A stretch of DNA of 64,000 nt from Hoplostethus atlanticus (GCA_034670405.1 JAXDDX010000046.1:3347501-3411500), one strand, 5' to 3'. Counted from the stretch's first letter, positions 38,479 to 52,947 are shown. The notes: generated from the sequence alone by a model not told the origin. Numbers and translations are program-made.

Positions 38479-39647
38479 CTCCCTGCTGGAATGTTAAACT
38501 GAACCACAAACATTTGTATCTCCAAGGGGACAATCTGCCTGTTTGTCTGCCTTATCTTGGTTTTCTGTCACAATAGTTTGTGTTGTCCGTACTTAGTAAA
38601 CAGATGAGGTTTATTTGGAAGTAAAAGCAGAGTGCTGAGATAAAGAGTTGGTAAATACCTGGAATTGAATTTGTACTAGAAAGAGTCAGCCGTTAACATT
38701 GTCCATTGTCTAAGGTGAGCACTTGACTTAAGTCTATTATGGACCGTTTAGGAAAGATGAGATAAACATAAAAATCCATACACGAGTACAAATTGTGCAG
38801 GTGAAGACTTCAACAGACATATCAGGTATGTCACCCTGAGAATGCTATTAAGTAAAATAAAAAGTTCAAAGAAAACATAAACAAGGAGCCCCTCGGTCTA
38901 CGATACCACGACATAACAACATATACATCTTTACAATCCTAAACATTTCTTATTTCCTCGAGCAGAAATGGCAGTCAAGTTTAAGAATGTATGTGTTAGT
39001 AATTTGGAAACTTAGTTGTGGGGGTTGCTGGTGTCATATCCCACAATGCAATGCTGAATTCCTTTAACATGTGGTGAGTCAGGAAAGGGGTGGTTGACCT
39101 ATGCCTTCCCATGAGCCCCTTGGGAACAGCTTTGCTTGGCTGCTCAAGAAATCTAGGATCACTGCACAAACCGCTATGCTAGTTGTGACTGGAATTGTAA
39201 TCACCCATACCTCTCCTCTCTCCCCGACAAACCTGACTCTCACTACGGCTCCTTTTTCCTCTCTTCTTTTTTCTCTCTTTCTCTTTCTCCCTCCGCCTTT
39301 CGCCATTGTAGTATACTTTATTATTTTCTCTCTTTTTTTTCCATCTTCTGTCTGTTTTAGTGCTCTCCTTAGTCTTCGGCTAAACACACCGTCTCCACAC
39401 ATGTAATCCATTACACTAGGTAGAACAGGGAGAAAGTACAGGAAGCCGAAGCTGAAATGTGTTGCTCCACTTACCTCTGTTTCCTGTTTGAACAGATCTC
39501 TACCGTCTGTGGCTTCCCAAAGTCTGATATCATCAGCATATTCTTCAATAATGACTTTTGGGTCATTGGTTAAGGGGTCCTCTGTAGAGAGGTTATTTTA
39601 TGCTCAGCTGTTTCTCTTCCGTAGAACCACCATAGTATAGTTAACTA

Positions 39648-40159
39648 CACTATATGGCCAAACGTCAGTGGACACCTGACCATCACACCTATATGAGGTT
39701 GCTGGACATCCCATTCTGAAACCATGGGCATTAATATGGAGTTGGACCCCCCTTTGCGGCTACAACAGCCGCCACTCTTCTGGGAAGGCTTTCCACAAGC
39801 TTTTGGAGTGTGTCTGTGGGAATTTGTGCCCATTCAGCCAAAAGAGCATTGGGGTTGAGGTCAGGGCTCTGGGCAGGCCAATCGAGTTCCTCCACACCAA
39901 ACTCGTCTAACCATGTCTTTATGGACCTCGCTTTGTGCACAGGGGCACAGTCATGCCGGTACAGCAAAGGGCCTTCCCCAAACTGTTGCCACAAAGTTGG
40001 AAGCGCCCAATCGGCTAAAATGTCTTGGTATCCTGTAGCATTAAGATTACCCTTCACTGGAACTAAGGGGCCAAGCCCAAACCCTGAAAAACAGCCCCAG
40101 ACCATTATCCCTCCTCCACCAATTACTAGGGGTGTCCACTGACTTTTGGCCATATAGTG
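39648..40159 (-). mobile_element. internally deleted Tc1-like transposon, 512 bp
   Basis: The ends are inverted repeats beginning CACTATATGGCCAAA, matching at 28 of 29 bases, and TA duplications flank both sides. The minus strand encodes the catalytic end of a Tc1 transposase. Blocks include [34 protein letters not shown] (usual form NDNAPxH) and [17 protein letters not shown]. The N-terminal DNA-binding domain and first catalytic Asp region are absent, and the last acidic motif (usually NPIEHLW) is rearranged. It is non-autonomous and could be mobilised only in trans. Confidence 0.88.
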
Positions 40160-40161
40160 TA

Positions 40162-43100
40162 GATTAATATAAGGTGAATGGAATGATGCCCTGCTACCTT
40201 AGCTTGTTTTATTACCCTACACATTTATTTTCCGTCTACATGAACTTTCCTTAACAAATTGTTGGAGTAATGATCCACAATATCTTCATATAAATAAATG
40301 CCCATTTTACTTCTCTCTATCACTAATTGATTTAACACAATAGTACTGGTCACACTGTTTGATTGATCACTGGAATGTGCAGTGCAAAAACACCACAGCA
40401 ATGATCGCTTAGCACCAAAGATGTCACCAAAATCAAAACAACTATAACCTCACAGATTGCCACTTCAACTCTTCTTTTCCCTCCTAATACTTCATAGTAC
40501 TTCATACTATTTCTCTCAAACCCATATTTCAAAGGGTAGATGTGATCCTGATAGCAGTGACACCACATTGAGTTCCTATGCATCATGCTACAGGTGCATT
40601 AATCAAGGCCAGCGGCTCCCTAATTGGTGGAACTGCCTATATCAAAGAGAACTAATAACAGATTCAAAAGGTCCCATAGATGTCAGCAAGCCCTCAGGGG
40701 GTAGGAAGGGTGGAAAGGAGTTTTGGGTCAGGGTCGTGAGAGGCATGTGCGCCGAAGGCTCTATTGTGCAGTGAAAGGGGCTGTGTTTGGGGGATGAGGA
40801 GCAGCTCAGCTCTGCTCCGATGTTGGTGGTGGGGAACCGTTGGAGGGGAGGCAGCTAGTGGGGAGCAGGGATGGGAGAATGGGAAGTAGACAGCTGCGTA
40901 GGGGTGAATAGGAGGTCCCTTTGTGTCCTGCCAACAAAAATCTGTGACCAATTATCTGTGTCTGTCTCTCAAGGGGGAATTCTTGAACACTTTGGGTGGG
41001 TGAGTGGAGAGGGTGCATAAGGGATGCAGTTGTGGGGGAGAGGGCTGGGGTGGTGGTGGTGGTTGGGAGGTGGGGGCATGTATTGGGTGGGATCAAATCA
41101 AGTCTTTTTCTTTGGCCCGGAAGTTTGGCTCTAACAGGGAACATATAGCTGATCACTTTGTGTTTTAGGTTCACCGCTCAAGAAATAAAAGGCGAAGAAT
41201 AATGAAGAAAATGTTTAGAGATGAAGGGGATAAAGTTTTGCAGCCAATTCATTGCATGAAACCAATGGTACATTCTTTAAAAAGTGCAGCTAGAATCTGT
41301 GTATCTATTTTAAGCACAGGAAAATAACAATTTGTCCCACAATTGCTGAATTACGCTTGCCTGTGACTTACCCCCACCCCACTGAGAGTGCTTCCTATTT
41401 GTGTGGTTAGATTTCCAGCTATGTGAAAAGTGTGTCCTACAGAGAGAAGGGCAAAGTGGTTGAGAGGAGGGAAGTTGGACCCACGGATGGCTTGTAAGCC
41501 ATGTGTTAGACATTAAAGGGCTAATTACAGTTTTAAAAGCCCTGTGTTTACCGCTGAGAAAAGTCTTGTTAGGTGTATTTTACTGTCTCCCCTGAAATTA
41601 TTCATCCTTGACAAGCTCAATTGACATTATCATAATTACAAATGTGATTGCTGCTTAATCGCTCCGACCGTTATTTCATCTCTTTAAGTGTCTGCAGCGG
41701 AAGTGAGTAATGTTGTCAGTGCTGCTCGACTCCGACCATTCATCAGAGAACGGGATGCAGGAAAGTTGTCTTCTGGTAACGGCAAGTTTGAAAAGCTAAC
41801 TTACACATTAATACTACTTAACTTACTTAATACTTAATTGACGACGTTCATCAGTTCTTGTTGGCAGGATTGAGGAATCATCTCGGGTAATAAATACTTG
41901 CTTGGTTGTCGGTTGAAATACAAAACACCCCCTTTCTAGATAAAGTCAAATTGGTTGGCTTTGGAGTTAATGCTGAAATAGTGCAGCGGTGTTTGCAGGA
42001 AAAGGATGAAGGCACGTTGTGAACTCTGGCCCCGGCAGGGTCTGGGTGTGTTATTGCATAGGTATAGAATAACTCCGCTGCTGCTGACCCCACAGCCACC
42101 TCTCCCTTCCAGTCCCACATGGTTGCCAATAGTGATGGCTCCAGTTGATCTTCACCTGTCAAAGCAAAGCTCTGACTAAAGACTTGCAGCTTGAGGAGAG
42201 GGAAGCAAAACAAGAAAGAGGAAGAAGAACAAACAAAGAGCTTAGAAAACAACTAGCTGCTGTTTCTGCGACTCTAAAAAAAGTCTTTATTTGAGAAAAG
42301 ACCAGCAAATGAAACAAAGATTTACTCACAAAGACAACTGAGTAAACACATAATAATCTCTCTGCACATCATGCTTTTCTCAGACATTAAAACATAACTT
42401 ATGTTACCCAAGGAAAACTAAAAGAATGCACAACTTCAGCTCTGTTAAAATGTTAAAACATGTCTTTATGGGAGTAAACTGGTAGACCTACACATATTGT
42501 TCAATACTCTCAGTAAATTTGAAAAGACGAAAAAAAAACGCGACAAGTCCTAATCAATCACTCGGCAGGCCTCGGGAGGATGGCATTGTTTTGCATTTCT
42601 TCAGTTTGTTTCTTCCTGGGATTTTTCTTCTCTTGACAGGAGGTGCCGCAAGCATGCCAACAGTTGAAAGAAGAATCACATTCTTTCAGCGCAGATTCCT
42701 CCATCTCTCCTTTGTTCAAAGTTTGTGTTTGTTTGAGGGTCTTTCCTCACCTTGAACTAAGTAAACGCAAAGACTCACAGAGGGTGAGGCCTAATAACCA
42801 CCGGCTATGTTGGCCTCTCTGGCACAACATGTAACACTTGAGATTTATTTTAGATAATCAGAGAAAATGTTACTGAGCGAGTGATTTTTTTTTTTGCTTT
42901 TTCTTTTTGGTTACGTGTGATGGAAATGTGTGGTCACATTTCTTGTTGTCACATGTCAGGCCAGTGTTAGTTCATGGGGTATTTTATTGGTTTATCACAA
43001 TTACCGCCGTCATGTGGTTTCTCTCAGAGTAAAAGTACAATGAAAACTTTCCGTGTTTATGGGAGGAATAATTCTCAGGAAAGTTGATTGAAGTTGTCTG

Positions 43101-44609
43101 ACGAAAAAAGAGAAGCCCCCTTGTAAAATGCCAGTAAGTCCTCAGATCTGCTTGACTAGTGTCAGAGCCCCCTGGGTCTCAGAAAGATGGGAGTCAAACA
43201 TTCTCAGCCAATCCCCCGTTGCAATCTTTTTTAAATTAAAAGACAAATTTGGCCCTGGATTCTTTCCCTGGGAGTTCTACTTGCCTTGTAACAGGGTTAA
43301 GAAAATAACCTCATGTCTTTACCCCAGTGTGGGTCGGGGACGGGTGGGGGTTGGGGCGGGAGGTCATGCATTCACCCACAGGTCATTGTTACAGTAAATA
43401 GGGGACGGTCACAATGGAGCGGTGTGGTTAACGGACTCTCTCTTTCTCCTCTAGCTTGTTCACAGTGAGAAAGCCTTTTTCAACAGAGCTGTGGGGAGAA
43501 TGTGGAGATCGAGGCTACCTGTTGCCTGAAACAGCTCAGGCATTATGCATGCTGCCGGCCTGCCATCCTCAGGGGAAGCAGAGTGCTGGCTGCTGATGGG
43601 GACTTGGCCGAGGAGCCTAAAAGCACATCTGGTATACGTTTGGTGGATTTTTCTTTTACTTTTTTCTATGAGTGCAGATGCTCTTGGATTGCCTTTCAAA
43701 AAATTCTCTTCATTTTACAAAAAAAAAAAATGGAACCTAGGGGAATTTTTATTTTCCCCTCTGGGAATTTATTCTTGCTTGTTCAGTTCCTTAAGCTGTT
43801 CCTGGGCACAGAGAACACAGAGCTGATTCAGTTTCTAGGAAGAGTCTTACCAAGACAGGTATCCAGGGTTTCAACAGAACAGAAGAGTACTGAGAAGAAT
43901 AAAAATAATAAAATAAAAACTCTGCTTCATCAGAAGTAACAGCAGCACATTCAGCTTGTCCAGTCGTTCTCACAAGAGGTTATGTAACGATCCCCAAAAC
44001 AGGTGATGTATGTGTGGGCAAGAACCCTGGGCTGTGGCCTGGCTCCTGTTGACATTGGCCATACTGGCTCATAGGGCCGGTCTGCAGGAATGGATCTGTG
44101 TGTGTGTGTGTGTGTGTTCAGGCCTCACACCTCCCTCCCCCTCTTCCACTCTTCCCCATTCTCTCTTGGCTCGGTAGACTTCAGACAGCTGGGCCCTATG
44201 ATGTGCTCTTCCCCCTCACATATTTAATATGTCCAGCTAGGATATCAAACAAATGTGAAAACATAGAAGCTTATACGGACAAAAAGATTTGTGAAAGAAA
44301 TTAAATGACAAAAAACAGCACAAAGGCTAGAACAACAAGTCAAGTCAGTCGACTCAAACAAACTCTCTCACTCACCTCTGTGTTAGTCCACGTCACATGG
44401 ACCTTCTGGCAGTGCCCAACGTCTGTTGACTCACCAAGATGCACCATGCCAGCTATTCATACCTTCCTCCCACTCTTGTTTCTTTTCTCCAGCAAATCAG
44501 TCATTTAGCCAACTAACCAGTCCATCAGCCAGCTAGCCAGCAAGCCAGATGGGATTTTCAAGACAAAAACAAGGGCTTTGACTCTGCTCCCTGCAAATAC
44601 GTGTATGTA
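40162..44609. other. intergenic region; no gene supported
   Basis: No exon found. Purine-rich G tracts occur at about 40790-41080. An AT-rich unique patch at 41590-41710 (TTATCATAATTACAAATG) looks enhancer-like. A short (GT)n run lies at 44097-44116. Confidence 0.5.
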
Positions 44610-45370
44610 CACCGATCAGCCACTACATTAAAACCACTGACAGGTGAAGTGAATAACATTGATTATCTTGTTACAATGGCACCTGTCAAGGGGTGGGATA
44701 TATTGGGAAGCAAGTGAACAGTCAGTTCTTGAAGTTGATGTATTGGAAGCAGGAAAAATGGGCAAACATAAGGATCTGAGCGACTTTGACAAGGGCCAAA
44801 TTGTGATGGCTAGACGACTGGGTCAGAGTTGTTTACCTGGGGAAGAGATGGTACCAGGATGCACTATGGGAAGAAGGCAAGCGGCGGAGGCAGTGTGATG
44901 CTCTGGGCAATGTTCTGCTGGGAAACCTTGGGTCCTGGCATTCATGTGGATGTTACTTTGACACGTACCACCTACCTAAACATTGTTGCAGACCAAGTAC
45001 ACCCCTTCATGGCAACGGTATTCCCTGATGGCAGTGGCCTCTTTCAGCAGGATAATGCGCCCTGCCACACTGCAAGAATTGTTCAGGAATGGTTTGAGGA
45101 ACATGACAAGGAGTTCAAGGTGTTGACTTGGCCTCCAAATTCCCCAGATCTCAATCCGATCGAGCATCTGTGGGATGTGCTGGAAAAACAAGTCCGATTC
45201 ATGGAGGCCCCACCTCGCAACTTAGAGGACTTAAAGGATCTGCTGCTCACGTCTTGGTGCCAGATACCACAGGACACCTTCAGAGGTCTTGTGGAGTCCA
45301 TGCCTCGACGGGTCAGAGGGGGACCTACACAATATTAGGCAGGTGGTTTTAATGTTATGGCTGATCGGTG
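44610..45370 (+). mobile_element. internally deleted Tc1/mariner-type transposon, 761 bp
   Basis: Terminal inverted repeats start CACCGATCAGCCA and continue with ACATTAAAACCAC at both ends; TA flanks both sides. The plus strand keeps the transposase N-terminus from about 44758 ([20 protein letters not shown], first helix-turn-helix). After a deletion it keeps the C-terminal catalytic part at about 44829-45338 in another frame. That part includes [26 protein letters not shown] and SPDLNPIEHLWDVLE. The last two catalytic acidic residues look intact, but the first catalytic Asp region and second helix-turn-helix are missing, so no working enzyme is made. It appears young because the frame after the deletion is open to its stop. 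Confidence 0.88.
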
Positions 45371-45937
45371 TATGTATGTATGTATCTTCTGCATCAGTTA
45401 TGTTTTGTAAAACTCACTATAGTTTGTTTTTGAGTTTTGAGATTACTATGGAGGCCTTTTTTTGTCAACCACTGGGTCCGAGCTTTGGCGAAAAATGGGG
45501 TTTTGCCGGCGGGTGCATTCTGAATCTACCAGCGTATACTGTATAGGTCAACAGGTGGGGCCAAGTGGTTGTTGTAAGCATTGCATACTCTCATCAGCCT
45601 AATATCACAGCACAGAGCTGAGGTCTTCATGTTGAAATTCTGTATGTTTCATGAATGGTATTTTATTTTTCTCATTAAAAAAGGATCATAAATACTAAAA
45701 TACTATATTGTAAAATCAGAAAAAGATGTCCTCTGAAGTCTCATTTTCAAATGATCTCAAATGAAGCACAAATTGCAAAGTACAAAAAAGTACATATTCA
45801 ACTACTTGTAAACTGTAGCTTTTTCTGTCCAGCTAACACTGAGCTTATCTCGGCATACAGCTCATGGAAAAACAAAGTGCTCTGCTATTCCAGACTGGAC
45901 AGACTGTCTACAGACATCTGTTATAATGGTGATGGTT

Positions 45938-45938
<1 letters not shown>

Positions 45939-45979
<41 letters not shown>
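45939..45979. repeat. (GAT)n trinucleotide repeat
   Basis: About 13 perfect ATG units. Confidence 0.9.
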
Positions 45980-48900
45980 GTCATGATGACGAGAGGTTTG
46001 TACATCCGTTTGCCCGGAGAGCCATCGAGGCGCAACCATGGGCTCTGCTCCCCCGCTGGTCTGGCCCCAGACTGAAGCCCCTGTCTGGAATGCAATCTGC
46101 TGGCCATCTGCAGGCTTCCATGGTTCTGTTTGATATTCAAACAAACACCTGTCAAAAGTCCATGTCTCATCTCACATAGCTCTTGGAAATTGGCAAAAAT
46201 CTCAACTTCTTCCTCACTCCAAAAAAAAGAGGGTAAGCGGGGCAAACGTGGGTTTTTATTCCAACCATCTGTGTGCATGTTAAATATAGATTTTTATGGA
46301 AGGCTCAAAGGACTAGTTCTACTTTCCAGTAAAATGTCAAAGAATAGTAGGCCATTCAAGGTGTTGCATTCACTGAGGTGTTTGCACAATAAATGATTTC
46401 AATTTCAATATATTTAGCATCAGCTGGCAATGCTGATTGAACTGGGGATTTACAGTCACGGTGTGGTGAATCCAAGCACTTTGAGGGATGTTTTAGGGTG
46501 AAGGAATAGTCATGCAACCTTTCTTTTTTTTTAATCTATCATTTTCTTCCTCCTCCTGCTTCTCCATTGTTTTCCACATCTCTCTTTCTCTCTCTTCATC
46601 TGTCTCTCTCTCTCTCATATTGAGATGAAGGGCCTGCTGTAGGATGATGGGGTTCTACTTGGCGGTCGTCCAGGTCCCACATCTGCCCAACTGCTGTTCT
46701 TCTCCTTCTTTCTTCCCAACAGCCCCCTACAGTATTGGTTCAGTTGTCGACCCATTTCAGGGTCTCTCTCTCAAGGTCTGCAGATGCGTTTCTCAGAGCA
46801 GCAGTGATGGACTCTCGCAGAGATCTCTTGTGTGAGTGACTAATGGCACGGAGACATCTCTGAAGGCATTGAGGAATGGATTTATCCAATGTCATTTATC
46901 ACACTGCCTGTCAGTGCCAATAGAAATGTCAGATGGAAGGCACACGTTGCCCTTTCCATGGAACAGACTGGAATCAGTAGCTCCACAAGACTGTGGAGAC
47001 AATCTGCTGTGAAAGATAAAATGTGTGTACAACATTTGCTAAAGAAAGATCTGTACATTTACTATTGGATATCAATTCAAATAGCAGGAACACCCAAAGC
47101 ATATAAAGTCAGCATGACTGAGAAAATGTATGAATAAATACTGAACATACAAGGTGAAGAAGAAGAGTGCTGATTTTGTTCCAAGATACAAACACATTCA
47201 GACAAGAATACAACAATGTCAAGGCCGCCTGGTTCCCCATGTCAGTGACTACGGCCCATGCAGACCATCTGTGAAGGCTGTATAACTTCAGGCCTCCCAT
47301 TCTTTACTCTTGGAAGGATTTTATTGCATGCTTGTTGCATCTGCCACCAATGGGGTTTACAGCCCCCTATTCTCCAGTGTGTCATCTCCACAGCCGTCGC
47401 TGCTATGAGGGTGACCTTGAATTATAACATTCACTTATGCATTTAAACATACTATGAAAAGCAATGGGATGTAAAACAGTTTCCATCATTCATCCGCATT
47501 GTTTCAAGAATAAAGGGTTTTCCACTCTGAGTTTACCTAAAATATGGTGGTGTGAAACCTGTTGAATCACTAGGCATGCTCACTACACGCCCTCTGACGT
47601 CATCTCTTCAAGACGACCAAGAAAAGACTTCTGCTTTTTCTGAAGGAAGTACTACAGAGTCGCAAGATGATAATGCGACAACATTAAAAATAACAATGAA
47701 GCACAAGACGCGGGGCAGAGTGCATGGGAGGGACAATAAACCAAGCGCCAAGATTTATGTAAACATGTGAGGGACGGGTGAGGGAGAGAGGGTGGAAGAG
47801 ATAGAGGGAGAGAGGGAGAAAGGTAGAAAGGAACAAGGAGCTGACAATTAGGGACAACTAATCACCAAGTGTGTAGCCAAGCGCATCCCCCCACTCCGGT
47901 GCCAACGCTTGCACTGTGCTTGAACCTGCAATGAATGCCAACGGCAGATAATTATAAACCCGCAGGGCAGGCCTCCTCTGTGCAGAGGGAGGGATGGAGC
48001 CTCAGCCAAGCCTGAACTCCTGACCTTCTTCACACACCAAGCGTCTGTTGTGGGCTTCGGGAGGTGCAAGATGGGTCACAGCAAGCCGTGAGGCAACGGG
48101 GAGAGAGGGAGAGAGAGAGAGAGAGGCAGGGAGGTGGGGGGGAGTGGGAGAGAATGAGGGGGGGGGGGATGGGTGAGGGACACAGAGAATGGGGAATGGT
48201 GGGGGATGGGGGAATTGGAGAGGGAGGGAGGGGGTAGGGGGCACACTGGAGAGTCACTTTGTTGGCATTCTTTGGTGAGTGCTTCTGACCAATCAGAGGA
48301 GAGACCAACCGCTGTGTTTGACAAATCAGAGTGAAAACCTCAGTAAGCGAAATCCCTTTTGTTATGCCTGTTTGGTTATCTCTCCCCTTTATCAGCTTTC
48401 ATTAGGTGTGGAAATGTAATCCATTCAGTCCCTTTGTGCACCAGGCAAAGCCTCTATTTGACCTTAATCATCTTTTAAATTTCCTTTAGCGTATCAATAC
48501 ATTGTCACCCATACTCAACGGTTAATTCTTTAAATCTTTTGATAGTTTTAAAGTTTTTCTGATTTGTTTACACATTTTCTGAAGTACACATACACCTAAA
48601 ACACAAAACAACAAACACAGATGCAAAATGAAAAACACAAAATAGATTTCTTGCAAAAGGAAACCTTCAAAATCATGTTATGTCTTCTCAAAATTGAATT
48701 TCGTGTCCAAATGAAACAACCGTGCCGTCATATGAATAGATCTTTGTAAGAACCATTGACCCCTGATGTGCTCAATGGAGAACACTACTATGAATAGCTT
48801 TACTTATACGACTTCTTCATTTCTATGTTACACTTACTACTACGTATATACTGTAGCCTGTTGTAAAAGAACACACAAACAAACACACAACCACAATAAC

Positions 48901-50323
48901 ACAATATTGTATACATTTTCAATAACAGTTGGATGTACAGGACATATAATAGAAGAAAATATAGAAAACAGGTAAAAAAAACTGTAAAAAAGTTAGCCTG
49001 CATCCTGTCTTCAGTTTCTATCTGGCCACAACATCTCATCCACATCGCAGGAAATGTTCTCCCTGGATAACCAGCGGGGGAAGTATGACCTGGCGTGGAT
49101 CCAGACCTGGATGGATCCCTGGATGCTCTTCCTCCTCTTACCGTCACCCTTCCTCTACCTCTCCCTCTCTCTGCAATGTTGCCATCAATTTGTCTCCAAC
49201 ACAGGAGAGCTCACCTCTGAAGTGAGTAGTCAATGTGGCCAATAATTTCAGTTTAGCATTTTGAATGGCATATGGTATATATTGTAGTTATGATGATTGT
49301 AACAAATGTACAAAATTGTCTGTAGTGTTTTGCAAAAAGTGAGTTAGAGTCTGAGTGAAGAGCAGAAAATGTTGTTGTGTTTTTGTAGAATGTTAGCGTG
49401 TAAACAACTGAGAAAAACTGTAAAGTCAATAATATCAAAAAAATATTCCAAATAAAAAGACAAGAATCCCAGTCTTGGCCTATCATTTTCCTGTCTTCTC
49501 TGTGAAGTCAGAAATGTCGGTGGACCACCTCAGCTCATCTGGCCTCATGCTCTCATCATGAAGATCTCTCTCGCTTTGCACTTTGCCAATTTCCCATGAT
49601 TGAATGTAATTGGGACCAGATAACCCACTTTCTCTCTCTCCTCCACAGTCTTTGATCACTTCTGACCTGGCTCTAGCTCAACTCTGACACACAGGCAACC
49701 ATTTCTTGGGTGGCTTGTGATTGCTCACAGACAGACAGCAAGATATATAGAGTATTGGTACGAGTCTGGTCTTTACAATTCAACAAACAGCAGTTAATAT
49801 TACAACTTTTATTGTCTGGTACGGTCGGAAATTCTGTCACCAGCTATCTCAGAGCCAAAAATAAATTTGCGCAAAAGAATATCGTGAGTTATTTGTGTTG
49901 ATGCGAGTGGATAGGTTTGTTTACGTGTGTGTGCATGCATATCTTGAGTGATTGTCTCGGGGGAATAGAACAAGATGTGCGCAAAGATTCACAAATTTGA
50001 TTCAGAAGATTCGTAAATCCTGTGCAAATTACTGCTGCCTCCTTCTTTTTTTTCTCTGCCATTCTTCTCTTTGAAACTCGTCTTCTGAGGCAATCGCTCC
50101 CAGATGTTGAATATTAGATGTAATCACTTCCATTTGCCGGCTCTTTTACTCTCACTGCGAGGTGACGCGCCGTCTCTCTCTGACATCTCCTCACAATGGA
50201 CAATTACCCAGCCCTCATCAATCACTTTCAGCAGGGAACGTTGACACCAGAAATCTGGTAGAAATCATCTCATCTGATAAGCTACAAATCTGCTTATATA
50301 TGATTATACATTTTCAATGCATA

Positions 50324-50366
<43 letters not shown>
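50324..50366. repeat. (GT)n microsatellite
   Basis: GT run of about 20 units with one GC. Confidence 0.9.
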
Positions 50367-50367
<1 letters not shown>

Positions 50368-50837
50368 TCAAGTGAATCCTTTCCTACTGCCTACATTTGA
50401 ACTCCTATCAGTGCTATTCTGTGTGGCATTTCAGAACTGCCAAGTGCATACAGCGTTTCATAAGCCCTTTGCTCACACAGAGCACGCACATACCGAGTTG
50501 CTTTTGATCTGTTTGATACAACTAGTAAGTCGATGGTATACGCTCAGCTTTAAAGACACCCATGTGTTTACGGCTATTCTGGTGAGAGGAATCTATCTTT
50601 CACCAAGGCATATGGAAAAGCTAAAAAATATGAACAAGGGGGGAGAATTACATGCCTATGCAGTTAGAGTTGTCCACCTTTCTGCTTTCACATTTTATAC
50701 ACTCACTCTCTTCGTCCCGCCACACGTCAAAACCTCTCCGCCTATCCTAATTTTTAATTCCTCTCTTTTCCTCCCTATAGCTCCCGTCTTTCCCAACCAC
50801 CAACCTCCCTCCCTTTTCCATCCACCCTCACCTCCTA

Positions 50838-50840
<3 letters not shown>

Positions 50841-50875
<35 letters not shown>
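50841..50875. repeat. (CT)n microsatellite
   Basis: Perfect CT run of about 17 units. Confidence 0.9.
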
Positions 50876-50879
<4 letters not shown>

Positions 50880-52413
50880 CTCATTCTCTGAGACAGACAG
50901 TAAAGCAAGCCTTCCCGGGCTGACCTGCATTTCACCCCTACCTCCACACCATCCCAAACCGCCAGGGGAGGGTGAGTTACAGCCCAGGAACCAATGTGGT
51001 GCAGGACGGGCCTGGAATATGGGCCGGATTCGGGTCCCACAGGGCTTTCGGGCCCCCATGGCCGGGCTGCTCTGTTCTGCTCCGCTCTGCTCGGCGCTGA
51101 TGGGGTCATCCAGACTCCAGACATGCACAGACCATTCACATCACCACCCCTGCTGAGGGGAATTCCTATGGGTTCGATGGGAATGAGGGAAGAGAGATAG
51201 CGAAGAAAAGAGAGAAATGTAGAAAGGAAATGAGAGAGAGAGAGAGAGAGAATCGCACTGTGGCCAAAGTGACTCCTCTCACTTGGGTCCGTTTTGAGAA
51301 AGCAGCAGAGCGAATTTTGACAGTCATCTAATTCTAGGCACGTGCTCCTTTCTTCTTTTCTCACGACCCCCAGCTGACACGGCCACATCACTGACCTTTA
51401 GATCCGTCATTTAGGAAGAATGGCTACGGAGAAATTACAGTTCATGTGAATCAGATGTTCCGGAGAGGAGACCGAGTCTTCCTTCACTGCCTGGCAGCTC
51501 AGCCGAAGGGGAAGCACCTGTTTCCAAATAAATCTCCAGATAAAGATGATATACTGTAGTCTGATCGTATATCTTGACATTTTGAAATTTGATTCGTTGT
51601 GCATGCATACTTGCACCGAGGTGAATTCTTTATCAACCCTCCCTCCCTCCCGGCCTATAAGTATCATTTTGTGTTCCCTTTATCTTTAGTAAGTCCTGGA
51701 TTTAAAGTGAAGGTCGTGGTCACATGTCTCTCTAGCTGTCCTCATCCCATGTTGACCCCAGGGTCTCGGGGGTTGAGGTGCAGGCCCAGCCAGCCCTCGC
51801 TGGTGGAACCGTGAACCGTGTCAGGTTCACTGCTCGGCTCCCCTTACTTGAATATAAATAAAGCGAGTCCGGCTTGGTTCCACTCCACCGGTGCCACTCA
51901 CCCTGTCTCTTCAGGGCCATGCATCGCAAGGAATGACACCCGGAGAAGAAGGCCTTTTGTTGAAACCTCTTTTAGAAGATTAAAAGAAGACTCTTGATGG
52001 TGTGAGGGGAACTTGATTTGCACGTTACCTTGTGTACTGCTTCCATACTGTCAAGCCTTTTCTGGACGAAGACGAACCTTGCTCAGAGCTCCTGAATAAG
52101 GCATTTTAACTGAGCACCTCATCCAGAGGAAAAGAAAGAGAGGGCAGTATAGACCTGGTCCCAGGAGGTCATAAATTGTAGAGGCAGAGCCAGTTTGAGC
52201 AGGGAATTGAGCCCAGGCAGAAGCTCCCTTAAAGAGTCTGGGGGTCTCCGTTTCTCTTAGGGTTTAACCCTCTCACCCCTTCCCATTGGCCACTCTTTTA
52301 TTCAGCGGGCTGATTTATTGGTGCTAGCAAGGGAGAAAAACAACCATGCCACAGCCTTTCCTTTGATAAATGACCCAAACCACTATCTTCATCTCAGCTG
52401 GGACCTACGGCTC

Positions 52414-52415
<2 letters not shown>

Positions 52416-52451
<36 letters not shown>
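52416..52451. repeat. (GT)n microsatellite
   Basis: Perfect GT run of 18 units. Confidence 0.9.
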
Positions 52452-52454
<3 letters not shown>

Positions 52455-52720
52455 GTTTGCCTGTGCCATTCACTTTGTGCAAAGTGGGGTCACGTTTGTG
52501 TTTTTCTTTTGCATACAATGTGTTTGTGACAAAGGGAGAAATAGCAAAAAAGCGACAAAAAAGCCAACGGAGAGAACTCGTATGTCTGTTTCAGTAACAA
52601 TGACGGCACGCCACCATTTTATGCTATCAGAAAAAAATGAAACAGAAACATGGTCAGTATGAATTATGATACAAATATCTCTTGTGCGATCTCAACCACC
52701 TTCTCCTCTACCAGTTAAAT

Positions 52721-52721
<1 letters not shown>

Positions 52722-52757
<36 letters not shown>
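52722..52757. repeat. (CT)n microsatellite
   Basis: Perfect CT run of 18 units. Confidence 0.9.
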
Positions 52758-52759
<2 letters not shown>

Positions 52760-52947
52760 GGTGGTTCTGTCTCTCCCCAAGATCCCCCTATCCCATGTCC
52801 TGCCCCTGGCCACCCCAATGCAACACAGCCCCTCTTCTCCTGAAATGAAATTCTTTGGAAAGTCATTTTATATCACCCTTTGAACGTGCATTGAACTGTA
52901 AAACCACCCCATTGGAAACAAAATAAAAGGATAGGAGAGGGAGGGAA

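Noticed and set aside
50162-50923. 253-codon open frame on the plus strand
   Set aside because: It crosses (GT)n and (CT)n repeats and shows no recognisable domain or splice structure.
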